DNA from: Chitinophagaceae bacterium
GTDB lineage: Bacteria > Bacteroidota > Bacteroidia > Chitinophagales > Chitinophagaceae
Assembly: GCA_019247775.1 (NCBI GenBank)
Contig: JAFBAN010000188.1
Coordinates: 1-32,491 of the forward strand
Length of the DNA: 32,491 nucleotides
Direction: 5' to 3'
How positions within the stretch are numbered: the stretch's first letter is position 1; every line of letters starts with the position of its first letter. The position numbers were made by a program, and so were the translations under genes. This document shows positions 1 to 9,218 of the stretch, one piece after another. Below the pieces are notes generated by a model. It saw nothing but the letters and a program-made list of their open reading frames with translations. It had not been told where the DNA came from and did no database searches.

Positions 1-2
1 AC

Positions 3-2090
3 CGGTTCTCGGATCAGCTTGCACTATCCGGGTGTTATGTTAACACCAGTTATATCGATGCTATTGCGTCTCTGGGTATCCGTGCATTCCGTTTCCCGGT
101 ACTCTGGGAACAACACCAGCGTGAAAAAAATCAGGAGATAGATTTTAGCTGGGCCCGGGCGCAGCTTGAACAGATCCGGTTGCACGGCATTCAACCGATT
201 GTTGGATTGGTGCACCATGGCAGCGGACCCGCTTTTACCGCGCTGCATCGCAAAGATTTTGCGGTGCAACTGGCCGGGTACGCCCGTAAAGTTGCGGAGC
301 AGTTCCCGTGGATAGAATATTATACGCCGGTGAATGAGCCGCTGACAACCGCGAGGTTCAGCGGTCTTTATGGCTTATGGTATCCGCACCGGCGTAATGC
401 CAAAGCATTCCTGACCATGCTGCTGCACCAGCTGAAAGGAGTAGTGCTCAGCATGGAGGCGATCCGCGAGATCAATCCCAGGGCAAAACTGGTGCAGACC
501 GAAGACCTGGCCAAGGTGCACAGCACTCCCTTATTGCGTTACCAGCGCGATTTCGAGAACCGGCGTCGCTGGCTCACTTACGATATACTTTGCGGGAACC
601 TCAACAGCCGGCATCCACTCTGGAAATACATGCGTAAGGCCGGGATCAGTAAAGAAGAGTTGCAATTCTTTCAGCAGCATCCCTGTCCGCCCGATATCGT
701 TGGTCTGAACTACTATATTACTTCGGAGCGGTACCTCGACGAGAACCGGGATCTATACCCCGCGTATACCCATGGCGGCAATGGTCTCCATCGCTATGCA
801 GATGTGGAAGCAGTGCGGGTAACCGCGCGCACCGGCATCCGGCGCCTGTTGGGCGAAGCCTGGGACCGTTACAAACTTCCCATTGCACTAACAGAAGTGC
901 ATCTGAACTGTACCCGGGAGGAACAACTGCGCTGGCTGGCAGAAATCTGGGATGAGGCCCGGGCCGCTATCCGCGATGGTGTGAACCTGAAAGCAGTAAC
1001 GGCCTGGTCGATGCTGGGAGCTTACAACTGGAACAGTTTGCTCACGCGCGACGAGGGGCACTATGAGCCGGGCGTATTCGACCATCGTGATAAAATGCTG
1101 CGTAAGACCGCGCTGGCCAAAATGGTGCGATCGCTCGCCACCGGAAAAAGCTATGAGCATCCGTTGCTGCAGGAAAAAGGATGGTGGCATCACGACCAGC
1201 GCCTCTTGTACAAACCTGCTGTTACTGCCGCGGCATTGCGCAATATCAAAACCCCGCCCTTGCTGATCATGGGAAAAAGCGGTACACTGGGATCTGCTTT
1301 TGCGCGGATCTGCGAAAAACGACGGATACCTTATGTGACTGTATCGAGACAGGACGCGGATATGCTGAACGATCAGGACCTGGAAAGGGTCATCAACCTA
1401 TGGAAGCCATGGGCGGTTGTGAATGCAACGGGTTATGTGCGGGTGGATGAAGCGGAATCTGACAGCAGGACTTGTTTCGACGTAAATGCTATTGCACCTT
1501 CCCTGATGGCTTGGCTATGCAGGGAGCACAGCATTCCATTCATGAGTTTTTCTTCCGACCTCGTGTTCGACGGCAATAAGCACCTGCCTTATGTGGAAAC
1601 GGATGATATGTATCCCCTGAACGTATACGGAAAAAGCAAGGCAGAAGGCGAGCGGCTGATCCGTGAAGCCTATCCGGCAGCGCTGATCATTCGTACCAGC
1701 GCATTTTTCGGACCATGGGATCGCTACAACTTTGCACATCTTTTGCAGCAGGCACTGCAGGCCGGGAATCCCTTTGAAGTGGTGGAAGGTATGAAGGTGT
1801 CGCCAACCTATGTGCCTGACCTGGTAAATGCCTCGCTGGACCTGCTGATCGATGAAGAAAAAGGCATCTGGCATCTGAGCAATGATGGAGATATCAGTTG
1901 GGTTGATTTTGCGAATGAGATCGCTTCGAGAGCGAAGCTGCCAAAAAGAACATTGCAGATCAAACCGGCGGAAGAAATGCCCTGGAAAGCGCAGCGGCCG
2001 GTTTACAGTGTATTGCAAAGCGGGAAGGGAATGAAACTGCCCGTTTTTCACAATGCACTCGATCGGTATTTCCACGAAAAAGTTGCTTAA
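3..2090 (+). CDS. Divergent GH1-like domain fused to C-terminal RmlD-type (dTDP-4-dehydrorhamnose reductase-like) SDR domain; 5' end outside window
   Basis: Frame 3 is open from the window edge (RFSDQLALSGCYVNTSYIDAIASLGIRAFRFPVLWEQHQ...), so the listed TTG start at 180 is internal. GH1-like TPVNEP and LTEVH motifs; C-terminal half has MGKSGTLGSAFARIC, SSDLVFDG, YPLNVYGKSKAEGE, IIRTSAFFGP typical of RmlD. Confidence 0.85.
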   Translation, partial: RFSDQLALSGCYVNTSYIDAIASLGIRAFRFPVLWEQHQREKNQEIDFSWARAQLEQIRLHGIQPIVGLVHHGSGPAFTALHRKDFAVQLAGYARKVAEQFPWIEYYTPVNEPLTTARFSGLYGLWYPHRRNAKAFLTMLLHQLKGVVLSMEAIREINPRAKLVQTEDLAKVHSTPLLRYQRDFENRRRWLTYDILCGNLNSRHPLWKYMRKAGISKEELQFFQQHPCPPDIVGLNYYITSERYLDENRDLYPAYTHGGNGLHRYADVEAVRVTARTGIRRLLGEAWDRYKLPIALTEVHLNCTREEQLRWLAEIWDEARAAIRDGVNLKAVTAWSMLGAYNWNSLLTRDEGHYEPGVFDHRDKMLRKTALAKMVRSLATGKSYEHPLLQEKGWWHHDQRLLYKPAVTAAALRNIKTPPLLIMGKSGTLGSAFARICEKRRIPYVTVSRQDADMLNDQDLERVINLWKPWAVVNATGYVRVDEAESDSRTCFDVNAIAPSLMAWLCREHSIPFMSFSSDLVFDGNKHLPYVETDDMYPLNVYGKSKAEGERLIREAYPAALIIRTSAFFGPWDRYNFAHLLQQALQAGNPFEVVEGMKVSPTYVPDLVNASLDLLIDEEKGIWHLSNDGDISWVDFANEIASRAKLPKRTLQIKPAEEMPWKAQRPVYSVLQSGKGMKLPVFHNALDRYFHEKVA

Positions 2091-2099
2091 ATCTTAATT

Positions 2100-3308
2100 A
2101 TGCCAGGTACGAAGTTCATGTTCACCACAGGAATAGAAAACAGTTATCCCAATATCATATTGCCGGATGGAACCATCAAACGGGTAGATGAGATGGAGAA
2201 GACCGGTCATTATAAACACTGGCGCACGGATTTCGGTTTGCTGGACGAGATGGGTATCGAGTTCCTGCGCTACGGGCCGCCCTATTTCAGCACGCATACC
2301 GGACCAGGCCAGTACAACTGGGATTTTACCGATGATACCTTCCATGCACTGCAGGAATTGAATATCACGCCTATCGTAGACCTCTGTCATTTTGGGGTTC
2401 CGGACTGGATGGGAGATTTCCAGAACCCGGATTTTCCCTATTACTTCGCAGAATATGCACGGGCATTCGCGCAGCGTTTTCCCTACCTGCAGCTGTATAC
2501 TCCGGTGAATGAAATATTCATCGCTGCCATGTTCTCTGCACAGTATGGCTGGTGGAATGAGCGGCTGCAATCCGACAGGGCGTTTGTAACTGCTTTGAAA
2601 CATATCGCCAAAGCCAATGTGATGGCGATGCACGCCATTCTTTCAGTGCGGCCCGATGCAACTTTTATCCAGAGCGAATCATCGGAGTATTTTCACGCTA
2701 CCGACCCGGAGGCGGTGCCGCTGGCCAGGTTCCTTAACCAGAAACGTTTTTTATCGCTGGACCTCACTTATGGTTATCCGCTTACGGTGGCCATGTATGA
2801 ATACCTGCTCTCGAACGGCATGACGAAAGAGGAATACCAATGGTTCCACGAAAACCAGATCAAGGCCCGCTGCGTGATGGGCAATGATTATTATGTAACC
2901 AATGAACACCTCGTACATCCCGACGGGTCTACACAGGCTTCCGGCGAGATATTCGGGTATTATGTGATCACCAACCAGTACTACAAACGGTACAAGCTGC
3001 CGATCATGCATACGGAAACGAATATCAAAATGCCCGCATGCAAAGAATGGCTGATCAAACAATGGGCGAATGTGCACCGGCTGAAACACGACGGGGTACC
3101 GGTGATCGGGTTTACCTGGTATAGCCTGCTGCACCAGGTAGACTGGGACTCAGCCCTCCGCAACGACGCCGGCAATGTGAACGAACTTGGCCTGTATGAT
3201 CTGGACCGGAAAATAACGCCGGTGGGAGAAGCATATAAACAACTGATCAGATCCTGGAAAGATATTATCGTGGAAGAAAGTTATGGACTCATCTTCCATA
3301 ACTGGTAA
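2100..3308 (+). CDS. Divergent glycoside hydrolase family 1-like protein
   Basis: 402 aa ORF 9 nt downstream of the previous gene; LYTPVNEIFIAAMFSAQYGWW and IMHTETNIK correspond to the upstream protein's motifs. Confidence 0.8.
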   Translation: MPGTKFMFTTGIENSYPNIILPDGTIKRVDEMEKTGHYKHWRTDFGLLDEMGIEFLRYGPPYFSTHTGPGQYNWDFTDDTFHALQELNITPIVDLCHFGVPDWMGDFQNPDFPYYFAEYARAFAQRFPYLQLYTPVNEIFIAAMFSAQYGWWNERLQSDRAFVTALKHIAKANVMAMHAILSVRPDATFIQSESSEYFHATDPEAVPLARFLNQKRFLSLDLTYGYPLTVAMYEYLLSNGMTKEEYQWFHENQIKARCVMGNDYYVTNEHLVHPDGSTQASGEIFGYYVITNQYYKRYKLPIMHTETNIKMPACKEWLIKQWANVHRLKHDGVPVIGFTWYSLLHQVDWDSALRNDAGNVNELGLYDLDRKITPVGEAYKQLIRSWKDIIVEESYGLIFHNW

Positions 3309-3310
3309 TA

Positions 3311-3351
3311 AAAAAGCCGGTCGCGTATTGCTGATACCGGCCGGCTTTTTT
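3311..3351 (+). terminator. Rho-independent terminator
   Basis: AAAAAGCCGG ... CCGGCTTTTTT hairpin just after the 3308 stop. Confidence 0.8.
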
Positions 3352-3365
3352 GTTAGTTGAACTGA

Positions 3366-3581
3366 CTATCTCACAAAAACCTGTGGGTCTTTGATGATAT
3401 CAGCAGTGAATGTGGAGAACAGGTCGTGTGCCCCGATCCTTTCTTCAGTATTTTCCCGGGCTTCCATATGGGCGTCGGATGGATGTTCAGGGAATACAGT
3501 GAATGCTGCCCTGAATTTGCCCAAACGTGAATTTTTTTCCACAAGTCGGATCATTTTCCTCGAAATTTTACGTAAAGCCAT
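3366..3581 (-). CDS. Small hypothetical protein (71 aa)
   Basis: ORF MALRKISRKMIRLVEKNSRLGKFRAAFTVFPEHPS...; plausible composition, no recognised family. Confidence 0.45.
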   Translation of the reverse strand: MALRKISRKMIRLVEKNSRLGKFRAAFTVFPEHPSDAHMEARENTEERIGAHDLFSTFTADIIKDPQVFVR

Positions 3582-3669
3582 GATTTTTGATTTATTGGTA
3601 ACGGTAATACGGTATAAGGTGAGAAAATGATGCCAAAAATCAGTTCCCCATTTTAGTGTCGTTTTCTGC

Positions 3670-4128
3670 TGTTGAAATTTGTAAGCCGTTCGGGTCGCGA
3701 AGTTGTTTCGCTAAGAGTGGATAAGAGCAAAGGAGTGGACAGTAGAGATCTCTCCTTGGCTCTTTCACTCCTTTGACCTCTTAGCGAAACCCTGCTTTGA
3801 ATTTCGGAATGTTGCATTGCGTGAGCGTTTCGCTAAAAGAGGAACGAAGTGAAGAAGGAAAGAAGGATCATGCTCAATCCCTCCTTATCTTTTTTGCTTC
3901 TTTAACCTCTTACCGAAACCCTGTTTTGAATTTCGGACTTTTGTAGTGCGCGAGCGTTTCGCTAAAAGAGGAACGAAGTGAAGAAGGAAAGAAGGATCAT
4001 GCTTAATCCCTTCTTATCTTTTTTACTTCTTTAACCTCTTAGCGAAACCGTGCTCTGAATTTGGGACTGTTGTACTTCGGGAGAGTTTCGCTAAAAGAAG
4101 AACGAAGCGAAGAAGGAAAGAAGGATCA
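3670..4128. repeat. Tandem array of ~129-bp units, each an ~86-93-bp imperfect palindrome plus ~36-bp spacer; 3 full copies and one half copy
   Basis: GTTTCGCTAA(A)AGAG...CTCTTASCGAAAC palindromes at 3705-3790, 3827-3919, 3956-4048 and a left half from 4085. Starts 3827, 3956 and 4085 are exactly 129 bp apart. Confidence 0.9.
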
Positions 4129-6234
4129 GAGGGCGTTTAATTTTTTCAGGGCTTTGGTCATATCGATGCCTTTGCCGAGTACGGGTTTGAAAAGGTCGCC
4201 TTCGGACTTAAGTCTTTCCACTGCGTTGTGGATATTAAAATCTGTCATGCGCAATCCCTTTTTCAGTTCTTCCCAGTGCAGCGGCATAGACACTGTTGCA
4301 CCGGGTTTGGGACGGAGTGAATACGCCGTAGCCAAGGTCGCCTGCGGACGGTTCTGCAGAAAGTCTATATACAATCCACCCTTGCGATTGGCTTTGATTC
4401 GTTCGATACTGGTAAACCGCGGCAATCGCTGATGCACCAGTTTGGCAATGACGCGACCGAACTCTTTTGATTGTTCGTAAGTATATTTTCTGCCGAGGGG
4501 AATGTAGATGTGAATGCCCGTAGAGCCCGAAGTTTTGCAGCAGGCTTGCACGCCGGCTGCATCCAGGATCTGTTTGGTCACCTGCGCGGCTTCGATCACT
4601 TTGTCGAAGCCGTGTTTATCCGGGTCGAGATCGATGATGCACCAGTCGGGATGGTCCGGCGTCTGAACGGTGCTGCTCCATGGATTCATTTCAATACAGC
4701 CGAGCGATGCGATGTACAGCAGACTCGATTCATCGGTACATACCATGAACTCCTTATCGCGCGCCTCGGCTTCACTGCGGTAGGGGAAAGTGGCTATCCA
4801 GCCCGGCGCTTTTCCTTTTACGTCCTTCTGGTAAAAACTTTCACCATTGATACCGTTGGGATGCCTGTTCAGCGATTGCGGCCTGTCTTTCATATATGGC
4901 AGCATAAAAGGGGCCACCTGGTAATAATAATTGAGCATATCGCGCTTGGTGATCTTCTCTTTCGGCCAGTAGAGCTTGCTCAGGTTGGTAAATTTCAGTT
5001 CGTGGCCATTGATGCTTCTCACCTGGGTTTCATCTGTTGGGTTCAGCAGGGTTTTCCGCTCTTTTTTCGATGATGCGCTGATGATCTTTTTTCTGTGCAG
5101 GGCCGAGCTTCGCTGCACGACCTCTGTTACCGGCTTTTCCTCTTCCAGTACCACCTGTTTGGCCTGCTTATCATCGCGCATGCCCTCGAAGGAGGGGTGG
5201 CGCATGATGCCTTCGGTTGTGAGTTCGCGGTAAGAGACTTCGCAGACCAGTTTCGGTTTCAGCCAGGTGGCTTCTGCTTTTGGCGGATCCGGTCTGAACC
5301 GCGACGGTTTATTGATATCGGGAATCGATTCAAAAGGGGAGCGGCCGGTGATAAGCGGTTCGAACTGCTTCATCATCTGCTGCTGCATCGATACCGTGAA
5401 GCCGGTCCCTATCTTACCGGTATAAACAAGTTTACCTCCGCGGCGCACGCCTACGAGCAGCGAACTGAAAAGTTTTGAACTGCCTTCGTTGCGCGTGAAT
5501 CCGCCGATCACCATTTCCTGGCGCTTGGCAGTTTTGATCTTCAGCCATTCTTTGGAACGCAGTCCGGGTGTATATACCGAATCCGCTTTTTTGGCGATAA
5601 TGCCTTCGAGTCCCATTTTCTCCGCGATATGAAAGAATTCGGTACCGGTAGCATCGAAGTTTTCGCTGAGCAGGATCGTTTGGTTGGGTCTGATGGTCTT
5701 GCGCAGGATCGCCCTTCTTTTAGTGAGCGGCAGATCCAGCAGTGAGCGTCCATCCAGCCAGAGTATATCGAACAGGTAATATTTCAGATCGCCATCCGCT
5801 TCGCTGCGCCATCCCTGCAGGCCGCTGAAATCTGCCAGGCCGTTCCGGTCGGTCACAACGATCTCTCCGTCTACTACTGCCTGCACATTCAGCTGTTTTA
5901 AGGCCGCATGAACAGGATAGAACTTTTCGTCGAAAGATTTATTGTTGCGCGATGCGATCGTGACCTTGTTGCCCTGCAGATAAGCCAGTGCACGGTATCC
6001 ATCCCATTTTACCTCGTACACCCAGCCCGGTTCGTCGAAAGGTTGGTCGACCAGTGTAGCCAGCATGGGCTGCAGATTGACAGGCTGTTTGGATCGCCGG
6101 CCTGGGGGAGCCGTTGCGGTTTTCTCCACAGCCCGTTTGCGTTTTTTTGCCGGACTGCTGCGGTCTTTCCGGCCATCGGCCGTTTTTTTAACTGTGCTGC
6201 TTGCCATATCATGCGTTAAAATCTGCCGCTGCAA
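4126..6234 (-). CDS. ligD: DNA ligase D (ligase + polymerase/primase domains)
   Basis: YEVKWDGYRALAY (ATP ligase motif I), EGIIAKK, LKPKLVCEVSYRELT; C-terminal polymerase domain LDPDKHGFDKV, SGSTGIHIYIPL. Confidence 0.95.
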   Translation of the reverse strand: MQRQILTHDMASSTVKKTADGRKDRSSPAKKRKRAVEKTATAPPGRRSKQPVNLQPMLATLVDQPFDEPGWVYEVKWDGYRALAYLQGNKVTIASRNNKSFDEKFYPVHAALKQLNVQAVVDGEIVVTDRNGLADFSGLQGWRSEADGDLKYYLFDILWLDGRSLLDLPLTKRRAILRKTIRPNQTILLSENFDATGTEFFHIAEKMGLEGIIAKKADSVYTPGLRSKEWLKIKTAKRQEMVIGGFTRNEGSSKLFSSLLVGVRRGGKLVYTGKIGTGFTVSMQQQMMKQFEPLITGRSPFESIPDINKPSRFRPDPPKAEATWLKPKLVCEVSYRELTTEGIMRHPSFEGMRDDKQAKQVVLEEEKPVTEVVQRSSALHRKKIISASSKKERKTLLNPTDETQVRSINGHELKFTNLSKLYWPKEKITKRDMLNYYYQVAPFMLPYMKDRPQSLNRHPNGINGESFYQKDVKGKAPGWIATFPYRSEAEARDKEFMVCTDESSLLYIASLGCIEMNPWSSTVQTPDHPDWCIIDLDPDKHGFDKVIEAAQVTKQILDAAGVQACCKTSGSTGIHIYIPLGRKYTYEQSKEFGRVIAKLVHQRLPRFTSIERIKANRKGGLYIDFLQNRPQATLATAYSLRPKPGATVSMPLHWEELKKGLRMTDFNIHNAVERLKSEGDLFKPVLGKGIDMTKALKKLNAL

Positions 6235-6300
6235 CGATGAAAAAACTGTACCATGAATGGCATAAAGTTTTAAGTCGTATCAGTAGTTTAGTAATGCAAT

Positions 6301-6861
6301 ATGAGAGCTAATCGCAAAGGCAGTTTACCGCCCCCTGAACTGGAATTCAACGATAGCCGACTGATCCGTTTCTACCGCGGACTTGAAAAAGATCCTGCGG
6401 GCAGAATGATCGAAGACATCTGGCAGATGACGACGCCGGAACTGGAACGGAACCATGACTATATCCAGTGGTTGTTCCCGCTTCCGCAGCGCAGCAATTA
6501 CAGTCCAGGAGCGCCGGTATTAACACAGCAGGATATCGATAGTTTTATCCGCGATGAAAATCTGCGGGAGCGGGTACTTATTTCCTATGGATTAATGCTG
6601 CGTTTTTACGGTCTCGAGCAGCGACAGTTGCATGGTCAGCCGGTATTGGTTCCCGCCGCCGATTTTGCCCAGCGGGCCGCTGAATGGTTGCAGCCGGGCA
6701 ATCACAATTACCTTCGTATTTCTCGGATCCTGAATTTCCTGATGCTGGTGCAGATGAAAGCTGAAGCGCGCATCCTGTTTTCCGCACTGGAAGAATTGAA
6801 CCTGCTTCACCATAAAAAGGTCGGAAGCGCATTTTCTTACTGGCGGGCGGCCGTTACCTGA
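6301..6861 (+). CDS. Opioid growth factor receptor N-terminal (OGFr_N)-like protein
   Basis: RFYRGLEKD...WQMTTPELERNHDYIQWLFPLPQRS...LRFYGL resembles the OGFr_N conserved region. Confidence 0.7.
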   Translation: MRANRKGSLPPPELEFNDSRLIRFYRGLEKDPAGRMIEDIWQMTTPELERNHDYIQWLFPLPQRSNYSPGAPVLTQQDIDSFIRDENLRERVLISYGLMLRFYGLEQRQLHGQPVLVPAADFAQRAAEWLQPGNHNYLRISRILNFLMLVQMKAEARILFSALEELNLLHHKKVGSAFSYWRAAVT

Positions 6862-6901
6862 TGCGGCATAATTTTTTTGCGGCTGATCCAAACCGTCGGA
6901 T

Positions 6902-7114
6902 ATGCATGCAATGGATCCGGGCTGGTACGAGCAGTTCCACCAGGAGCTGGAAGCCCTCGACAAGGAAACGATAGAAGTGGACGGCAAACAACTGAAACCG
7001 AGTCAGTGTTACCATATCGGTGTCGATCCCACACATATACTTTTCAACACGAACTGCCCATCCGGGCTGCGCGACAAGATCAACGAGATCCTCGAGCGAT
7101 ATCACTTTAAATAG
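6902..7114 (+). CDS. Small conserved hypothetical protein (70 aa)
   Basis: ORF MHAMDPGWYEQFHQELEALDKETIEVDGKQLKPSQCYHIGVDP...; protein-like composition, better than the overlapping frame. Confidence 0.6.
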   Translation: MHAMDPGWYEQFHQELEALDKETIEVDGKQLKPSQCYHIGVDPTHILFNTNCPSGLRDKINEILERYHFK

Positions 7115-7133
7115 TCAGCGGGATATAGAATGT

Positions 7134-7667
7134 CTAGTTGCTGGCGGGCAGCTGTTGCGCCCTGCGGCTCACCATGGCATTGGCGATCACTACCGAAAGC
7201 ACGCCGATGGCTGCGCCGGCCAGTACGTCTGAAAGCCAGTGCTTTTTATTGTATACCCGCATCGCTGCCGTGGCAACTGCAACTCCATAGCCGGCATAAG
7301 CGATCAGGGGCGATTTGTCTTTGGTAGCCCTCCGCAACAGTTCGGCGCCCATGAATGCGGTAGCTGTATGACCCGAAGGAAATGAGTCGCGGTCGAGCCG
7401 GGAGCCCGGACGGTTCCTCGGTACCAGTTTTTTCAGCGGTTCGATGATCCCATTCATCACCGCTTCCGATGCTGCGATCATTTTGGCATGGTACATCAAA
7501 CTCGAACCCGTACCCGATCTGTCTTTGTTGAACACCAGGGAAGATACGATCGGCGTCCATTTCAGGACAGTGTCGATGGCCGGCGAAACGATCAGCCTGT
7601 CGCCGGTAAGGTTCTTGGTCACAAAATCGTCTACCGATTGTACTGTTTTCAGAGGTTGGGTTGCCAT
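7134..7667 (-). CDS. PAP2-family phosphatase
   Basis: KKLVPRNRPG, SFPSGHTATAF and SDVLAGAAIG match the tripartite PAP2 signature. Confidence 0.9.
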   Translation of the reverse strand: MATQPLKTVQSVDDFVTKNLTGDRLIVSPAIDTVLKWTPIVSSLVFNKDRSGTGSSLMYHAKMIAASEAVMNGIIEPLKKLVPRNRPGSRLDRDSFPSGHTATAFMGAELLRRATKDKSPLIAYAGYGVAVATAAMRVYNKKHWLSDVLAGAAIGVLSVVIANAMVSRRAQQLPASN

Positions 7668-7702
7668 GTCCTTTTTTCAGGAAAAACGAAAAAATTATGC
7701 CA

Positions 7703-9112
7703 TCAGTTCCCTATCCTGGCCAGCAGGCCGGTAAGTTGGGAAGCCGGCAGTTTATCCAGGTTTTGAACAATCTCAACGGCTTCGTCCTGCCATGACTCAC
7801 TCACAATACCATCGCACAGACGGCGGAATTTCCCGATGGTCTGTTCCCAACCGAAAGGACGGGAAAAAAATCCTTCGTAGTCCTCCTTCTCGCAGGCACA
7901 GGTACTGCCCCCTTTGAGATGAACTTCCACCTTGGTTTTCATCTTGTCGGGATAAGCCCGGGTATACGGATCCAGCACGCCTGCCAGGGTCACCGGTTTA
8001 TGGATGGGGGAAACCGTACCCACATTTACCTTCTGCAAAAGTTCCTGCACATCGCGGCTGCGGATGCGCCCGGGTTCGAACTGCGCCGGATACACCTCGC
8101 CATCCAGCAACGCTACTGCCGCGAGATAAGGTAAACTATGATCGGCCTGTTCCTTCGTGTCTACCGATTTCCTGTCGCCGTAAGCGCCGCCGCCGATGAT
8201 ATGGTAGGCAGTGAGAAAAGTGCTGATCTCTATTTTTTCGATATCTGCCGCACTGAATCCCTCCGAACGCTGCAGATCGAGCAGAGCTTCCAGCGTTGCC
8301 TGGGAATGCACTTCCGCATTGTAACGTTTGAGCACGCATTTGTGCACGAGTTCGAAGTTCTCCTGCTGCCAGTCGTAATCCAGTTTCATACCGAATATCT
8401 CCCCGAAGCCTTTGGGCCCTTCGAAAATGGCCACCGGGCCGGTCATGCCCTGCTTGGCAAGTAAGATAACGTTAACGCAATCGAGGGCGTCCATTGATGA
8501 CGCGAATCCTTTCCATTCGTAGGTATAGGATGCGCGGCTGGTGACCATTGCCGCCAGAGAACAGCCGGCGATGCCGAGTGCATGGGCTGTCTGTTCAACC
8601 GTGAGATCAAATAACCTGGCCGCAGATGCTGTCATCGAATAGCAGACCAGCAGGGTATGATCGATGCCTTCTTTCATTACGGGGATCTCTTCCACCAGCC
8701 TGCACTGGATCTGATAGGCTACGGCCATCGCCGTCAGCAGGTCCCGGCCGCTGGCATCCCGAAAATGACTGGCCGCAAGCAGGGGTCCCAGATTATCGCT
8801 GGGATGGCAGGTCGCTTCCTTGCCCATATAGTTGTCCATAAAATCAGGATAGCGGACCAGCGCGGTATAGAGTTGTGCGGCCCGGTCGTAGGGCAGTTTG
8901 CCCGCGAGGGTTTCGCAGGCGCCACCTTCCGCCAATATGTTGAGCTGGTTCAACAGTTTTTTGATGGGAGCGCGGGTGCTGGCGTATACCATGGAACCGA
9001 TGGCGTCGAGCAGATGTCTTTTCAGCTGGTCGATATTCGACTCGCCGACATTTTCATACCGCGCACCCAGCGCAAACTCAGCGATCTTGAAATTCTGCAG
9101 GTTCTTATCCAT
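7703..9112 (-). CDS. MmgE/PrpD family protein
   Basis: LLDAIGSMVYAS, CHPSDNLGPLLAA, ALGIAGCSLAAM, WKGFASSMDA, MKTKVEVHLKGG. Confidence 0.88.
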   Translation of the reverse strand: MDKNLQNFKIAEFALGARYENVGESNIDQLKRHLLDAIGSMVYASTRAPIKKLLNQLNILAEGGACETLAGKLPYDRAAQLYTALVRYPDFMDNYMGKEATCHPSDNLGPLLAASHFRDASGRDLLTAMAVAYQIQCRLVEEIPVMKEGIDHTLLVCYSMTASAARLFDLTVEQTAHALGIAGCSLAAMVTSRASYTYEWKGFASSMDALDCVNVILLAKQGMTGPVAIFEGPKGFGEIFGMKLDYDWQQENFELVHKCVLKRYNAEVHSQATLEALLDLQRSEGFSAADIEKIEISTFLTAYHIIGGGAYGDRKSVDTKEQADHSLPYLAAVALLDGEVYPAQFEPGRIRSRDVQELLQKVNVGTVSPIHKPVTLAGVLDPYTRAYPDKMKTKVEVHLKGGSTCACEKEDYEGFFSRPFGWEQTIGKFRRLCDGIVSESWQDEAVEIVQNLDKLPASQLTGLLARIGN

Positions 9113-9158
9113 GGAACTTACCGGGAAAAAACCATGCCTGCGGATAGGACCGTGGGAA

Positions 9159-9218
9159 GAACAAGGAACAAGGATCGATGAAGGACTCCAGACTCCAAAC
9201 TCCAGACTCCAGACTCAC
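9159..9218. repeat. Heptamer tandem tracts (GAACAAG)2 and (GACTCCA)n
   Basis: 9159-9174 GAACAAGGAACAAGGA; 9184-9218 GACTCCA GACTCCA AACTCCA GACTCCA GACTCAC. Confidence 0.9.

Noticed and set aside
180-182. TTG at 180 as start of the first CDS
   Set aside because: Frame is open upstream to the window edge with GH1-like sequence.
24-269. Short antisense ORF
   Set aside because: Lies inside the GH1-like coding region; no family resemblance.
3670-4128. CRISPR array
   Set aside because: Repeats are ~93-bp palindromes with conserved, not variable, spacers and there are no cas genes.
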